Positions 9,401 to 17,987 of a DNA stretch of 34,521 bases are shown here, piece after piece. Where the stretch lies: IMG/VR virus record IMGVR_UViG_3300010368_000043, positions 1 through 34,521 of that record; one strand, 5' to 3'. Made by a program: the position numbers and the translations under genes. Every line of letters starts with the position of its first letter. Position 1 is the stretch's first letter. The notes under the pieces are model-generated. The model worked only from the letters and a program-made list of their open reading frames with translations. It had not been told where the DNA came from and ran no database searches. The stretch is from a virus.

Positions 9401-12400
9401 ATGGCCGTCCGCTCAGAGCCTCTCACTGCCGAAGAGGTTGACGCGATCAACGCTGCGACAGCGGGCAAACTCAGCCCCGTCAAGGAAGGTGACAGCCTGA
9501 CCGTCAAGGAATTGATGATGGTCAGTCACATTACTCACCTCATCGACTGGAAGCGGCTTGAGCAAATAGGCGGTGTTCCCGTCGTTGCACGTGCGCTTGC
9601 AACTCTTTCGGACATTCTGGGTCGCACCATGCCAGACGGCATCATGTTTGAGCAAGGAACCCGCGCTCAAGCTGTTGATATGGTCGAGACCATCTTCCAG
9701 AAATACGCGCCAGAAGAAGTAAAGCTGGCCAAGGATTTCATCTCTCGCCGTCTTGGCGGCAAGAAAGACGTCGCTCCAAACTTCCGAGAGAACACCAAGG
9801 TCAACAATCTAAACACGGATTATAAAGATGGCACACAGGCCATCAATCTCAATGGAACCGTAAGAAACAGACCCGCATCTTCTGTCCTGTATCATGAGGT
9901 CGCGCACTGGGCGTACCTGAACATCCTGACAGACGCAGACCGCGCCCAATTCTGGCGGGCCATGGAGAAGTACGTCGGCAACCCGAAGGCCGTCCAAGAC
10001 GCGCTGCCAGAATATGACGGCATGCCTGTACCGAAAGAGAAGCCCCTCAAAGGCGGCAACGCAAACCTCAACCCTCAAGAGTTGTTCGCGCAGCAGTTTG
10101 AGATGTGGGTCACCCGCAACGGCGATCCCGCACTGCAAGACGAGACGTACTGGAAGAAGATTGGTCGCTACGTCAAGGCGATCTTTGACCGCTACATGGG
10201 CAACGCCAAGATCGACGCGGACCTTGAGCCTCTGTTCTCCAAAATCCTGCCCGACGATCAGGAGGGCCTGTTCCGTGGCGGCGTGGACTACGAACCCCAG
10301 ACCGACGCAGGCAAGCAGTACGCCAAGCGCCTGACTGAGGTGCGCATGGTTCAAGACACTCTCGAAGAAGCCATCTCCAGTGGCTCACACGATGGCATCA
10401 TCAACGGCTACAAAGACATGGTCGCCATGCTCTTCTCCCTCAAAGGGGATGCGAAGAAGACAGGCACTTTCATGCCAACACGTCGCCTGTCCATGCTCAT
10501 GAAGGCCCGCATCGCTGACTTTGATGCCATCATGGGTACAGACTTTGCCAGCTACGATGGATCAAAGGGCTTCCTGCCTCCGGGCTTCGAAGACTTTGGC
10601 GGCAGCACAACGTCCAGCAACATGCTGGAACGCGCAGAGATGCTGGCTGACTTTTACCACAACGGGTACAACGGCAAGTACAAGCCGACAGATGCGGAAG
10701 GCAACGTCGCCATTCCACCCCAGATCAAAGACTTGGACGCCACATCTCCACGTGCGCTGCTCGACATCATGGGGGCCGCAATCACGGGCAAGTACAAGAT
10801 GGCCGAAGGGACATCCAAGCTCCCGGCTGGTGCCAAGCCGCGCAAAGTCTACAAGTCCAAGAAGGTATCCAAGGGCGCAACCACTGCGGCCAAGAAGGTC
10901 GAGCGCTCCAACCGTGCCGCAACGGCAGAGGCGGAAAAGGTCACCAAGGCCAAGAGCAAGCCAACCGCCCCGGCCAAGCCTGAGACAGCCACCACGGACT
11001 ACAAAGGCATGGGCCTTACGGCACTACGCAAGGCCATGATAGAGAACCGCGACACAGAAGCGGCCCCTCATCTGGCCATGGCTCTTATCCAAAAAGAGCA
11101 GGCCATGAAGATGCCGAAGACGAAGGTCGAAGTGCCTGAGGCGATCAGGACTTCTCCCACTAACGTCGTCAGGGCGGCGTATCTCAAGGCTTTGTACGAA
11201 GGTAACAGCGACATCCTCAAGCAGACGTCTTACGAACTGCGCCTGCGCTACGGCGAGGACGTCAAACTCAGCGACCCTGTGCAGTCACAGACACTGTCTG
11301 CCATCCATCAGGAGCGCGAAGACAGCATCGGTATCCCGGACGGCAACGGCATCCCCGCGTCTGCCCGCGCCACCGTGCGCGAGATGCTCTCCTACATGAC
11401 GCACCGCGATCCGGTCATCGAGAACTCCATGCGCACAATGACGTACCGCATGGTCAACTTGATGGGCCGCACGGCCAAGGCAACCGTAGAGAACGCGAAC
11501 CTGATGTCCGCGCAAGACGTCGCCCGCCTCTCTGGCCGCTCACAGAGTGTGGTAGGCAGCGCAGTCTTCGCCGACTTCCGCAGCCCTGAGTTCACTGGCC
11601 TTCGTTCAGACCTTCGCCGCATGGCCGTGGGTCTCACCAAGGGCAAAAGCGACCCCATCGACCTGATGCACGAGATCGGTCACGTCGTCATGCGCTCCGG
11701 TGCAATGCCCGACAAGGAGATGGAGGCCATCTATGCGGCCTACGATGCGGCAGATGACAAGATCAAGAAGCGCGTCATCGACGCCTACGGCTCACGCTAC
11801 GCAGACTTTGATGCACGTGACCGCGAGAACCTTCTTGCGGGTGAGTGGTTCTCCGAGAGCCTTGCCAAGTACATGTCAGAGCGCGTGGGTCGGGGCGACA
11901 TCTACGAACAGATCACCAATGGCAGCTTCGAAGATGTGGAACTCCGGGGCCGCTTTGACCGCGCCATTGACCGCCTCGCCGAGTACGTGGCCTATGTGGT
12001 GAACGGACTGATCGGACGCGACGACATCCGCCAGACCTTCCGCCGTCTCACCTTCTATGGCGACATGATGGCGACACGTCCCAAAGGACCGCTGGCAAAC
12101 AGCGCCCTCAAGGGCCGCGCACTCTCACCGGAACTGGCCCCCTCATATGCCAGTGACGTCTTCCTCAACGCACCCCGTGCGCAGAAGGATCGCGCCCGTC
12201 GCTACGTCTCCAACGGATACGGCTCAGACGAGAGCGGCAACCCCGTGGCCTTCTATCATGGCACCCCCAACGGAGATGCCCTGTCACGCAACAAGAACCC
12301 ACGTGTCCAGATTTCCAGCAATGGCAACTTTGGCCCCGGCTTCTATGTCGCAGCAGACCCGCGCCCTGCGGATCAGGTTTACACGCAAGGCACACCTGAG

Positions 12401-15400
12401 GCGATGATCCGGGCGATGGAGACAGCCAACCCGGATGCCACCCCGGAGCAGATCGAAGACTTTGTAGACCTCGCGCTCAACATCGGTGACACGCGCAAGC
12501 GCATCGCCACCATGCGTCGTGAGTACACCATGCTCTTGGACAGCGTTGGGCAGATGGATGAAATCTCCAGAGAGATCATGGATCAGGAGATCGAGGCCCT
12601 GCTCTACAAGATGGACCGGATGATCGACACCGAGTACGAGATGCTGGAAGAGGTCAACAAGTTCGGCGTGGACTTCTCGCCCGCCGTCTTGCCTGTCTAC
12701 ATTCGCCTCAAGAACCCTGTCGATTTCCGCAAGACCGCCCGCTACGAACAGGGTGATCCCGCATTGGTCGGTATCTTGGAGCGCTTGATCACCGAAGAGG
12801 GTGCTGAAATTCCATCACCCCCAGAGGTCATGGATGGCAACGACGCCTACAAGTGGCTGGTCTCCTCTCTGGCCCGCAGCCAAGACTTGAGCGCAGACCA
12901 AGCCCGCGCCCGCCTGAACACCAGCCTCCAACAAGCTGGCCACGACGGCTTGCTCACCACGCACTCCAACGTGCTGGACCTTGAAGGCACGGCAGTCGCA
13001 GAGAATGGCCGCACCTACGCAGGAGAGGTAACTTCCTACGACGCTCCCATCCTCTTCTCTGGCAACAACGTCAAAAGCGTAGACGCAGTCATGTACGACG
13101 AGACGTCACCCCTGCTCTACAACCGGACCCCACGTCTGGTGCCAGCCAACATGAACGCCAGCATCGTCGAGGCCATCGCCGATGGCCGCATCAGCAGCAT
13201 GTCAGAGGTCAGCGCAGCATCCATTGGGGAAGAAGTGGAGCGTGGAGGCGATCCTTCCTTGAGTGGCGCACTCATGTCCATGGCCTCTGGCCGCAAGCCC
13301 ACGGTAAAAGAAGTGAGCGCCATGGTGAACCGTGGACCGCGTGGCTGGATCATGTCGCAGGACGAACAGTTTGCGCAGATGGGAATGAACTGGGTCTCTG
13401 GCTGGTATCGCAACATCTTCCCGGACGTCCAGCAACGTCTGGCCAAGAAGTACATGCCCTTGGAGAAGTCCCTCCGCGCCATGCCAGACGCAGACGGTAA
13501 GGCCCGCGCATGGGTCCGGTCTGTCACGGTTGGCATCGGGCAGAAGCAGCCTGACAGCTACACCCGCATCGTCCGCGCACTGCGCCACGGGGAAGGCTCC
13601 CGACAGGAGATGGCCCTGACCGCTCAAGAGCGCTCGGCCTACCAGCAAATTCGCAACTCATTCAACAATGAGCGCGATGAACTGGTCAAGTCTGGCATCT
13701 TCATGGGCAAGCGGAAGAACTACTTCCCACAGGTCTACAACGTCACCGCCATTGAGAAAGACCCCGAAGGCTACAAGGCTGCAATGGCCAACTACTACGT
13801 GATCGAGAAGACGAAGATCGGCGAGCCAGTGGACATGCAGAAGGCCATGGACTTTGGTGACTACATGCACTCCCGCATCGTTGGGGATGACAGTGATGGC
13901 GTCTTCGTCCCGCTGGAAGGTGGCTCCCGCAACCCACAGGCCGACAGCATCGACTTCGCCCGTATGGTCGAACTGGAGAAACACCCCGAAGCCCTGCGTG
14001 AGATCGAGAAGTATCTGGAGAATGACCTTGAGGCCATCCTCGTGAAATACTTTGAAGGCTCATCCAGACGTCTTGCTCACATCGAGAAGATGGGCGTCAA
14101 CAGTCATGGCCTCTACGATTACCTGACGGTCATTGACCAAGGTGCAGAGGGCATTGCCCACCTCCTGTCCACGAACAAGACGTTCACGAAGGAGTGGTCC
14201 AGCCTCGACCTCAAGGCACAGCCGGATACGTTCAACCTCAAGGAGGTCACGGCCATGCCGTTCTCCAAGAACCCCGGCGCGGCTTTGAAGTTTGCCAACG
14301 AGATCATCGCCGAGACGCAGGCCAACGGCACAGCCGCTGCCCGCAAGAAGATGATGGACCTCGCACCTCGAACCTTCCGGGGTGAAATCCCACTGGCCTA
14401 TACCCGCCGCGTGGACGCCATCGTCGGCGCTCTGGCAGACTACAAGGGTCAGAAGTCTGGGATGAAGAACGAGGACTTGCAGTGGGTTCAGGAAGCCATG
14501 AACGTGGCCATGCGGAAGCGCATGAAGGGAACCTCCGAAGTCTCAGAGAGGGCTTCACAGAAAATCCGCGCCTTCAACTCCATCACCCTTCTCAGCTACA
14601 CAATGCTCACCTCTCTGGGTGATGTCATGCTGCCGCTTATCCGGTCAGGCAACATGCAGGCGTTCATCAAGGCGCAGCGCAAGTACCACTCTGATCCGAT
14701 CTACCGTGAGGCAATCGCCCGTACAGGGGTGGCCATTGAGAGCATAACGCATGAGCGCATGATCCATCTCTTCGGTGGGTCAGACGGCAAGCTGTCTACG
14801 TCGTTCTTCAACGCCACTGGCCTCACACCTTGGACAGACTTCAACCGTCGCATGGCGGGGGCCGTAGGTCTTGAGGCTTTGATCGCCGAGCAGCAGCGGG
14901 CGTTCAGCACTCACAAAGCAGGGGTGCCGTACAACCAGCAGCCCGCGTCTTTCCGTAAAGCCTATCGCTTCATGAAGCGATACGGCGTGGAAGAGTTTGC
15001 TCCCGGTGGATCACGTGCAGGCCAGACGTTGTCTGATCTCTCGCTCACCGAGACAGACGACACTGTGCGCAAGGCCGTCATCCACTTTGCCAATGACGCG
15101 GTCTTTGCGCCCAACCCCAACGACATCCCGCTCTGGGCGCAGACGCCATGGGGCGCGGTCATCACGCAACTCAAGACGTTCCCGCTGATGATGCACCGCA
15201 TGACGTCTCACATCATCAAGGAAGCCAACAAGGGCAACCTTACTCCGCTGATCTACCTCGCAACCTTTGGCCCTGCGTCTGGCGCAGCAGCCTTGGGTGC
15301 AAAGGACATCCTTCAAATGCGCGGCGGTGACGAGAATGACGAGGCTGATTTCCGCAAGCGGAACCTGCTCAAGTTCATGGGCCACGACAAGGATGTTCAC

Positions 15401-15796
15401 GGCGACGAGAACGACTTCCTTGGGTGGTACTTGGAAGGCGTCCTGATGATGGGCGGCTTGGGTATCATTGGCGACATGATGCACAGCGTCGGATCGCAGG
15501 TTGAGAATGGAGCCTACGGCCAAGTCCGTATCCTCTCCACTATCGGCGGCCCATCTGTTGGTCTGATCACAGCGGCCACCACTGTAGGCGGAGGCGTGAA
15601 GGAGATGGTCGTTGACGGCACGGAGAGCAACTACAAAGAACGCTCTGCTGTCCGTGAGGTAGCGACCCGCATCCCCGGCATTGGCGGCAACCGCGCTGCC
15701 CGTGAGGGTATCGTCAACTCCCTGTTCCCCAAGGAGGACGAAAGCAACGGCACATTCGGTGAAAGGTTCACTGAAAGCTGGACGAAGAAGTTCTGA
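6410..15796 (+). CDS. Giant ejected polyvalent protein: two zincin-like domains and an ADP-ribosyltransferase-like domain
   Basis: 3128 residues; SD GGAG 6398-6401. Its place after gp14/gp15-like genes corresponds to T7 gp16, a protein ejected into the host. Residues about 110-240 are Gly/Ala-rich and hydrophobic (possible membrane insertion). A Lys/Glu/Ala-rich low-complexity linker spans about 435-510. First zincin-like motif: HEVAH at 1162-1166 with a downstream Glu in NPQELFA (E1224). Second: HEIGH at 1754-1758 with E1812/E1816 in GEWFSE. An ART-like region follows at about 1935-2240: YHGT with H1950, GFYVA with Y1979, and a later HDGLLTTHSN and FSGNNVKS. This matches the ART-PolyVal style of phage polyvalent proteins. 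The rest is helical; a C-terminal hydrophobic stretch (about 2935-3050) resembles large-polyvalent-protein-associated domains. No lysozyme motif was recognised. Domain names are from motif recognition only. Confidence 0.75.
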   Translation: MGRFDNPDFEFSGDTNTQSDSGYASVDPTTITRDPKFLMDLRTHYRDQGVMVGAASDEDLLDMFHRDRNWADFNSLSLAKDTYDAYTATGETRARAKRLQGAWQSMPNFYEEGGRGFIEMAKDVLPAVALDPVNFVGGLAAKPVALGAAATRIAAGETAEQAARAGVKAGIKRAAGTEALVSGGVEAGFDAATQARDISLGLQDEYSLGQTGVAAGVGATIGGVAGALVGIPGAFAGSRQGQEAYQALKNLGVTDEAIANIPVGQVDKLINNPDALGEFATQPENREDRRGLNKTAADIPFGTDLEGEAPAIAAPEPEDDGLEATATRFNTLIEAQRNYIARLRADGADITQIENSEAYLARISVLQSMPDRLAREAGDIKALEASNDPIKRKRGEARRLAFERDLSDFRTLMGDETTGEEENAIIGRLLDRKEEIEEEDAVAKKPKAKRPKPKAKGAKAAAKEQEQTAEGVTETGTPDAEAAVEEEPVPQTPEEIAEEKAEEADRFPPTKNAGKFSAPAQKYIDDNKIKIKASDIGDGEGSTGFITKGQLEKFLKEKRVAEKPDVAAPTPVPEALRRSAIQNGIDYRKVMEEDPTQKPRTALKNALKKKQEEGGPIDEYVANLSMHVDELMQELGDGGIDDADEALRLLIAAAKDRGEFDPKDVEYFFTDLLNDTRNQGLLDDIIEFDTPLTKAKEANAKVRADAMVAADDSVSPEFALKMARIEVASEGRADAKSPRGSSQKWGEAGKFTTAGRSSTGQIQAFLQRGTPISKGSDYTISGAPYPTKATLDFDEALIRATEKQGPDIVPFKASGNEKVITNGGGENKVPRGSIAFADAVTGKAYESREMALAMRPEGGNKKPIKADEKGKGKPAASVQKAKRAQADNSPIPAASKDEGLLIIRKKSDPNVVRMMSPKQVTDGKTMQDLIGSKGKIEDWEVKYAPANQHTHNAFKLRNLFDRLDAPDENLTGDIIKKARDTSAEADAPPPAIYNAETMAVRSEPLTAEEVDAINAATAGKLSPVKEGDSLTVKELMMVSHITHLIDWKRLEQIGGVPVVARALATLSDILGRTMPDGIMFEQGTRAQAVDMVETIFQKYAPEEVKLAKDFISRRLGGKKDVAPNFRENTKVNNLNTDYKDGTQAINLNGTVRNRPASSVLYHEVAHWAYLNILTDADRAQFWRAMEKYVGNPKAVQDALPEYDGMPVPKEKPLKGGNANLNPQELFAQQFEMWVTRNGDPALQDETYWKKIGRYVKAIFDRYMGNAKIDADLEPLFSKILPDDQEGLFRGGVDYEPQTDAGKQYAKRLTEVRMVQDTLEEAISSGSHDGIINGYKDMVAMLFSLKGDAKKTGTFMPTRRLSMLMKARIADFDAIMGTDFASYDGSKGFLPPGFEDFGGSTTSSNMLERAEMLADFYHNGYNGKYKPTDAEGNVAIPPQIKDLDATSPRALLDIMGAAITGKYKMAEGTSKLPAGAKPRKVYKSKKVSKGATTAAKKVERSNRAATAEAEKVTKAKSKPTAPAKPETATTDYKGMGLTALRKAMIENRDTEAAPHLAMALIQKEQAMKMPKTKVEVPEAIRTSPTNVVRAAYLKALYEGNSDILKQTSYELRLRYGEDVKLSDPVQSQTLSAIHQEREDSIGIPDGNGIPASARATVREMLSYMTHRDPVIENSMRTMTYRMVNLMGRTAKATVENANLMSAQDVARLSGRSQSVVGSAVFADFRSPEFTGLRSDLRRMAVGLTKGKSDPIDLMHEIGHVVMRSGAMPDKEMEAIYAAYDAADDKIKKRVIDAYGSRYADFDARDRENLLAGEWFSESLAKYMSERVGRGDIYEQITNGSFEDVELRGRFDRAIDRLAEYVAYVVNGLIGRDDIRQTFRRLTFYGDMMATRPKGPLANSALKGRALSPELAPSYASDVFLNAPRAQKDRARRYVSNGYGSDESGNPVAFYHGTPNGDALSRNKNPRVQISSNGNFGPGFYVAADPRPADQVYTQGTPEAMIRAMETANPDATPEQIEDFVDLALNIGDTRKRIATMRREYTMLLDSVGQMDEISREIMDQEIEALLYKMDRMIDTEYEMLEEVNKFGVDFSPAVLPVYIRLKNPVDFRKTARYEQGDPALVGILERLITEEGAEIPSPPEVMDGNDAYKWLVSSLARSQDLSADQARARLNTSLQQAGHDGLLTTHSNVLDLEGTAVAENGRTYAGEVTSYDAPILFSGNNVKSVDAVMYDETSPLLYNRTPRLVPANMNASIVEAIADGRISSMSEVSAASIGEEVERGGDPSLSGALMSMASGRKPTVKEVSAMVNRGPRGWIMSQDEQFAQMGMNWVSGWYRNIFPDVQQRLAKKYMPLEKSLRAMPDADGKARAWVRSVTVGIGQKQPDSYTRIVRALRHGEGSRQEMALTAQERSAYQQIRNSFNNERDELVKSGIFMGKRKNYFPQVYNVTAIEKDPEGYKAAMANYYVIEKTKIGEPVDMQKAMDFGDYMHSRIVGDDSDGVFVPLEGGSRNPQADSIDFARMVELEKHPEALREIEKYLENDLEAILVKYFEGSSRRLAHIEKMGVNSHGLYDYLTVIDQGAEGIAHLLSTNKTFTKEWSSLDLKAQPDTFNLKEVTAMPFSKNPGAALKFANEIIAETQANGTAAARKKMMDLAPRTFRGEIPLAYTRRVDAIVGALADYKGQKSGMKNEDLQWVQEAMNVAMRKRMKGTSEVSERASQKIRAFNSITLLSYTMLTSLGDVMLPLIRSGNMQAFIKAQRKYHSDPIYREAIARTGVAIESITHERMIHLFGGSDGKLSTSFFNATGLTPWTDFNRRMAGAVGLEALIAEQQRAFSTHKAGVPYNQQPASFRKAYRFMKRYGVEEFAPGGSRAGQTLSDLSLTETDDTVRKAVIHFANDAVFAPNPNDIPLWAQTPWGAVITQLKTFPLMMHRMTSHIIKEANKGNLTPLIYLATFGPASGAAALGAKDILQMRGGDENDEADFRKRNLLKFMGHDKDVHGDENDFLGWYLEGVLMMGGLGIIGDMMHSVGSQVENGAYGQVRILSTIGGPSVGLITAATTVGGGVKEMVVDGTESNYKERSAVREVATRIPGIGGNRAAREGIVNSLFPKEDESNGTFGERFTESWTKKF

Positions 15797-15807
15797 GGAG
15801 GACAGGC

Positions 15808-16380
15808 ATGACGTACAGACCAGACAACCAAGTGAAGTGGATCGTGATCCACTACAGCGCCACTCCAGTTGAGCGCGTCACGTCTTACGACGCCATCGAG
15901 AAGGGTCACATCCAACGTGGCTTCAAGGAGATTGGCTATCACGCATACGGCCCGCGCACCGGAGGCTTCATGCCGGGGCGTGACCTGTCCCAGCCGGGGC
16001 GGTTCGAGGTCGGCGCTCACTCCAAGGGGGAGAACTCCCGCAGCGTGGGCTACTGCTACGAAGGCGGCGTCTCCATCCACGACATGAACACTGGCTTCGA
16101 CACCCGCACCCCCGCGCAGATCGACGCCATGATCACTTGGATCGACATGATGCTGGAGCGTTTCGGTGGCGACGGCCTAGACCCGACGAAGGGTCCGATT
16201 GTCATCGGCCACCGTGACATGCCCGGAGCGGCGACACAGTGTCCGGGCTTCGACGTCACAGCATGGTGGCGCACAGTCGTTGAGGATCGCAAGTACAACG
16301 CCCCTCCACCCTCTGGCCCCTCATGGCTCACGGCGCTTGTCGATGCCCTGTCTGGCCTGTTCTCAAAGCGGAGGAAGTGA
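15808..16380 (+). CDS. Endolysin: N-acetylmuramoyl-L-alanine amidase, T7-lysozyme-like (Amidase_2/PGRP)
   Basis: 190 residues with a strong GAGGAGG Shine-Dalgarno just after the giant gene's stop. It cleaves the bond between MurNAc and L-Ala in peptidoglycan. Zinc ligands by pattern are H15 (IVIHYSAT), H135 (IGHRDMPG) and C145 (TQCPGF); the active-site Tyr is probably Y44 in GYHAYG. The T7 catalytic Lys two residues before the Cys is replaced by Thr, as in some other amidase relatives. The fold ends near residue 160, followed by a Pro-rich linker and a basic tail. There is no signal peptide, so release should depend on the holin encoded immediately downstream. T7 lysozyme also inhibits T7 RNA polymerase; nothing here shows that activity. 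Confidence 0.93.
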   Translation: MTYRPDNQVKWIVIHYSATPVERVTSYDAIEKGHIQRGFKEIGYHAYGPRTGGFMPGRDLSQPGRFEVGAHSKGENSRSVGYCYEGGVSIHDMNTGFDTRTPAQIDAMITWIDMMLERFGGDGLDPTKGPIVIGHRDMPGAATQCPGFDVTAWWRTVVEDRKYNAPPPSGPSWLTALVDALSGLFSKRRK

Positions 16381-16381
16381 C

Positions 16382-16564
16382 ATGGAGATACAGCGTGAAG
16401 TTCTTCGGCTCATACGCCACCTGATAGCGCCTCTCATGGCCTTCTTGGTGGCTAAGGGGTGGATGCCTGCCTACCTGCAACATGACCTCGCAGAGGTCAT
16501 CATAATCGTCGTGTCGCTGGTAACAGTCATGGCCTTCTCCTTCCGCAGGGACAGTAAGAAGTGA
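16382..16564 (+). CDS. Putative holin, two transmembrane helices
   Basis: 60 residues starting at ATG 16382, one base after the endolysin stop; AGGAAG in the endolysin's last codons serves as ribosome binding site. Two hydrophobic helices lie at about 12-30 and 36-54, joined by a short turn containing Asp/Glu, with a charged C-terminus (RRDSKK). Small size, two helices and position between endolysin and spanin genes fit a class II-type holin that opens the inner membrane. An upstream in-frame extension reaches 16199 but would overlap the endolysin gene and has no supporting signal. Its stop overlaps the GTG start of the next gene (GTGA). Confidence 0.8.
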   Translation: MEIQREVLRLIRHLIAPLMAFLVAKGWMPAYLQHDLAEVIIIVVSLVTVMAFSFRRDSKK

Positions 16565-16785
16565 TCGGGTTTCTGTCTCGCATCAAGTTCCAGATCATCG
16601 CGGTCTTCTCCGCTGTCGTCGCTGCCATAGGCGCTCTCCTTCTGGCCAGACGTGAGGGCAGGAAGGACGCAGAGCAGGACGCCAAGATAAAGGATCAAGA
16701 ACGTGCTGACAAAATACGTGATGCTGTTGAGCGCAATGTCGATGACAGGGTGCGTAAGTACGATGACGCGGGGTGGCGCGAGTGA
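16561..16785 (+). CDS. Putative i-spanin (Rz-like)
   Basis: 74 residues from GTG 16561, overlapping the holin stop by four bases. A single N-terminal hydrophobic helix (about 9-28) is followed by a highly charged Lys/Asp/Glu/Arg helix to the C-terminus, the type II inner-membrane topology of Rz. The following lipoprotein gene begins inside it in another frame. That nested arrangement is characteristic of Rz/Rz1 pairs, which together fuse inner and outer membranes at lysis of Gram-negative hosts. Sequence identity of Rz proteins is low, so the call rests on topology and context. Confidence 0.78.
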   Translation: MIGFLSRIKFQIIAVFSAVVAAIGALLLARREGRKDAEQDAKIKDQERADKIRDAVERNVDDRVRKYDDAGWRE

Positions 16786-16939
16786 AGCCGAGGTCTGTCG
16801 TCAGATTGGAAAAGCACTCCCGACACGATCACGCTCAGACACTGCGCAGACAGCCAGTGAGATACAGACGCTCTACGCCACATTCTCACTGGCATGCCCA
16901 GACTTCGAAGAGTTCATTCCCCGAAGTAGCGCAGGCTAA
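16703..16939 (+). CDS. Putative o-spanin lipoprotein (Rz1-like)
   Basis: 78 residues from GTG 16703, starting inside the Rz-like gene in another frame. It has a basic N-terminus, a hydrophobic core and a lipobox-like SMTGC with Cys17, so it is predicted to be a lipoprotein processed by signal peptidase II. The mature part is Thr/Ser/Ala-rich and less Pro-rich than classical Rz1. Its last 26 bases overlap the 3' end of the convergent dCMP deaminase gene. The ATG/GTG-to-lipobox spacing and the nesting support the o-spanin call. Confidence 0.72.
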   Translation: MLTKYVMLLSAMSMTGCVSTMTRGGASEAEVCRQIGKALPTRSRSDTAQTASEIQTLYATFSLACPDFEEFIPRSSAG

Positions 16940-17360
16940 CACCCGCCTCGTCCATCATGTCCCGACTTGCGGCGAAGCTATCACGGAACCTTTCAGCCAA
17001 GCCATCCTTTGGGCGCAGAGTGATCACCTGATCCACGCCGGATTGTATCAACAGGCCAGCGCAGTTTGCGCATGGGTGGTGTGTCACGTAGGCCACGCAG
17101 TCATCCAGAGACTGCACCGCGTTCAGGATCGCATTGGCCTCCGCATGCTGCACCATCAGGTACTTCTGCTCACGGTCCTTGTATCTGTCGTGTCCGTCTA
17201 GGACACCACGCGGGAAGCCGTTGTACCCCATGCCCACGACCTGACGCTTGGGGTTCACCAAGACGCAGCCGACTTTGGTGCTGGGGTCTTTCGACCAAGC
17301 GGCGACGTGGAAGGCAAGCGACATAAATCTGCTGTCCCATTTACCAGTGAGGGCGGTCAT
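16914..17360 (-). CDS. Deoxycytidylate (dCMP) deaminase
   Basis: 148 residues. It converts dCMP to dUMP for dTMP supply. Zinc and catalytic motifs are HAE at 72-74 (HAEANAI) and PCANC with C97 and C100. The N-terminal SKDPSTKVGCVL and GYNGFPRG segments are typical of the family. Ribosome binding site GGAGG lies upstream of ATG 17360, and the gene's first 20 bases overlap the end of the preceding gene. It is the last gene of the leftward metabolism/replication operon and converges on the lysis genes with a 26-base 3' overlap. Confidence 0.93.
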   Translation of the reverse strand: MTALTGKWDSRFMSLAFHVAAWSKDPSTKVGCVLVNPKRQVVGMGYNGFPRGVLDGHDRYKDREQKYLMVQHAEANAILNAVQSLDDCVAYVTHHPCANCAGLLIQSGVDQVITLRPKDGLAERFRDSFAASRDMMDEAGVSLRYFGE

Positions 17361-17706
17361 CCTTGCCTACCTCCCGCTGCTCATACGTCACGAGAAACGC
17401 CATGCAGCAAGACGCATGCCAAAGGTGAGACTTGCCTGTTTCAGGGTCATGGCTCTCACCGCTCCACCACGCCATCATGTGCCGCATCATGGCCCCGTAC
17501 ACACGTGACCAGTTCATCCCCCTCTCCCAGTTCCGGTCACCGTATTTCTCAGCGCCAAAGGTGAGGATGTCCCCAATGGCCAAGACGATCTCTGGCGGCA
17601 CAAGGTCGAGGCGGTTCTTACCGCCGTCAAACTTCTTCCCCTCTGGCCAGACGTCTCGCTGCGGCTGGTCGTGAGGGTCAACATATCGGTCTGTGCAATC
17701 AGTCAT
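17341..17706 (-). CDS. dATP/dGTP diphosphohydrolase-like protein (DUF5664 family)
   Basis: 121 residues. Conserved family blocks are visible: KFDGGKNRLDL (25-35) with a following VPPE, GAEKYGDRNW (51-60), and RHMMAWWSGE (75-84) followed by DPETGKSHLWH (87-97). The family is annotated as dATP/dGTP diphosphohydrolase and is related to all-alpha NTP pyrophosphatases, with Glu/Asp residues binding metal. The start overlaps the preceding stop as ATGA. Next to dCMP deaminase, it points to control of the dNTP pool. Whether this member hydrolyses dATP/dGTP or a modified nucleotide cannot be told from sequence. Confidence 0.82.
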   Translation of the reverse strand: MTDCTDRYVDPHDQPQRDVWPEGKKFDGGKNRLDLVPPEIVLAIGDILTFGAEKYGDRNWERGMNWSRVYGAMMRHMMAWWSGESHDPETGKSHLWHASCCMAFLVTYEQREVGKDDRPHW

Positions 17707-17987
17707 TCCATTTCCAATTCAGCTTTGAGTTTCAAGAGCGCAACCTCTGCCTCTGCCAGCAACACTCCGAGTTCCACCTCACTATCGTCGCAGTCCTTCT
17801 GCACGTATCTCAGCTTGTCCCTTGCCCTCACCAGTTCCTCTGTCTCGCCCCCTGCCTTGAGTACGTCTATGCGATCCGCGATAGAGTAAAGGCTCCGCCG
17901 CAAAGCACCCAACCTGACCTCCTCTCTCTTTGCGTACAGGACCGCGTCTAGGTATTCACGCCCCAGTTTATCTGTTGTGGATGTCAT
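17703..17987 (-). CDS. Small coiled-coil protein of unknown function
   Basis: 94 residues from ATG 17987, chosen because GGGAGG lies five bases upstream and the start overlaps the previous stop as TGATG; a longer in-frame start 12 codons upstream would run into the nuclease gene. The protein is almost entirely charged helix with Leu/Val heptads (about 15-90), ending in a Leu/Lys/Glu-rich segment. No family recognised. It lies in the leftward operon between nuclease and nucleotide hydrolase genes. Confidence 0.7.
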   Translation of the reverse strand: MTSTTDKLGREYLDAVLYAKREEVRLGALRRSLYSIADRIDVLKAGGETEELVRARDKLRYVQKDCDDSEVELGVLLAEAEVALLKLKAELEME

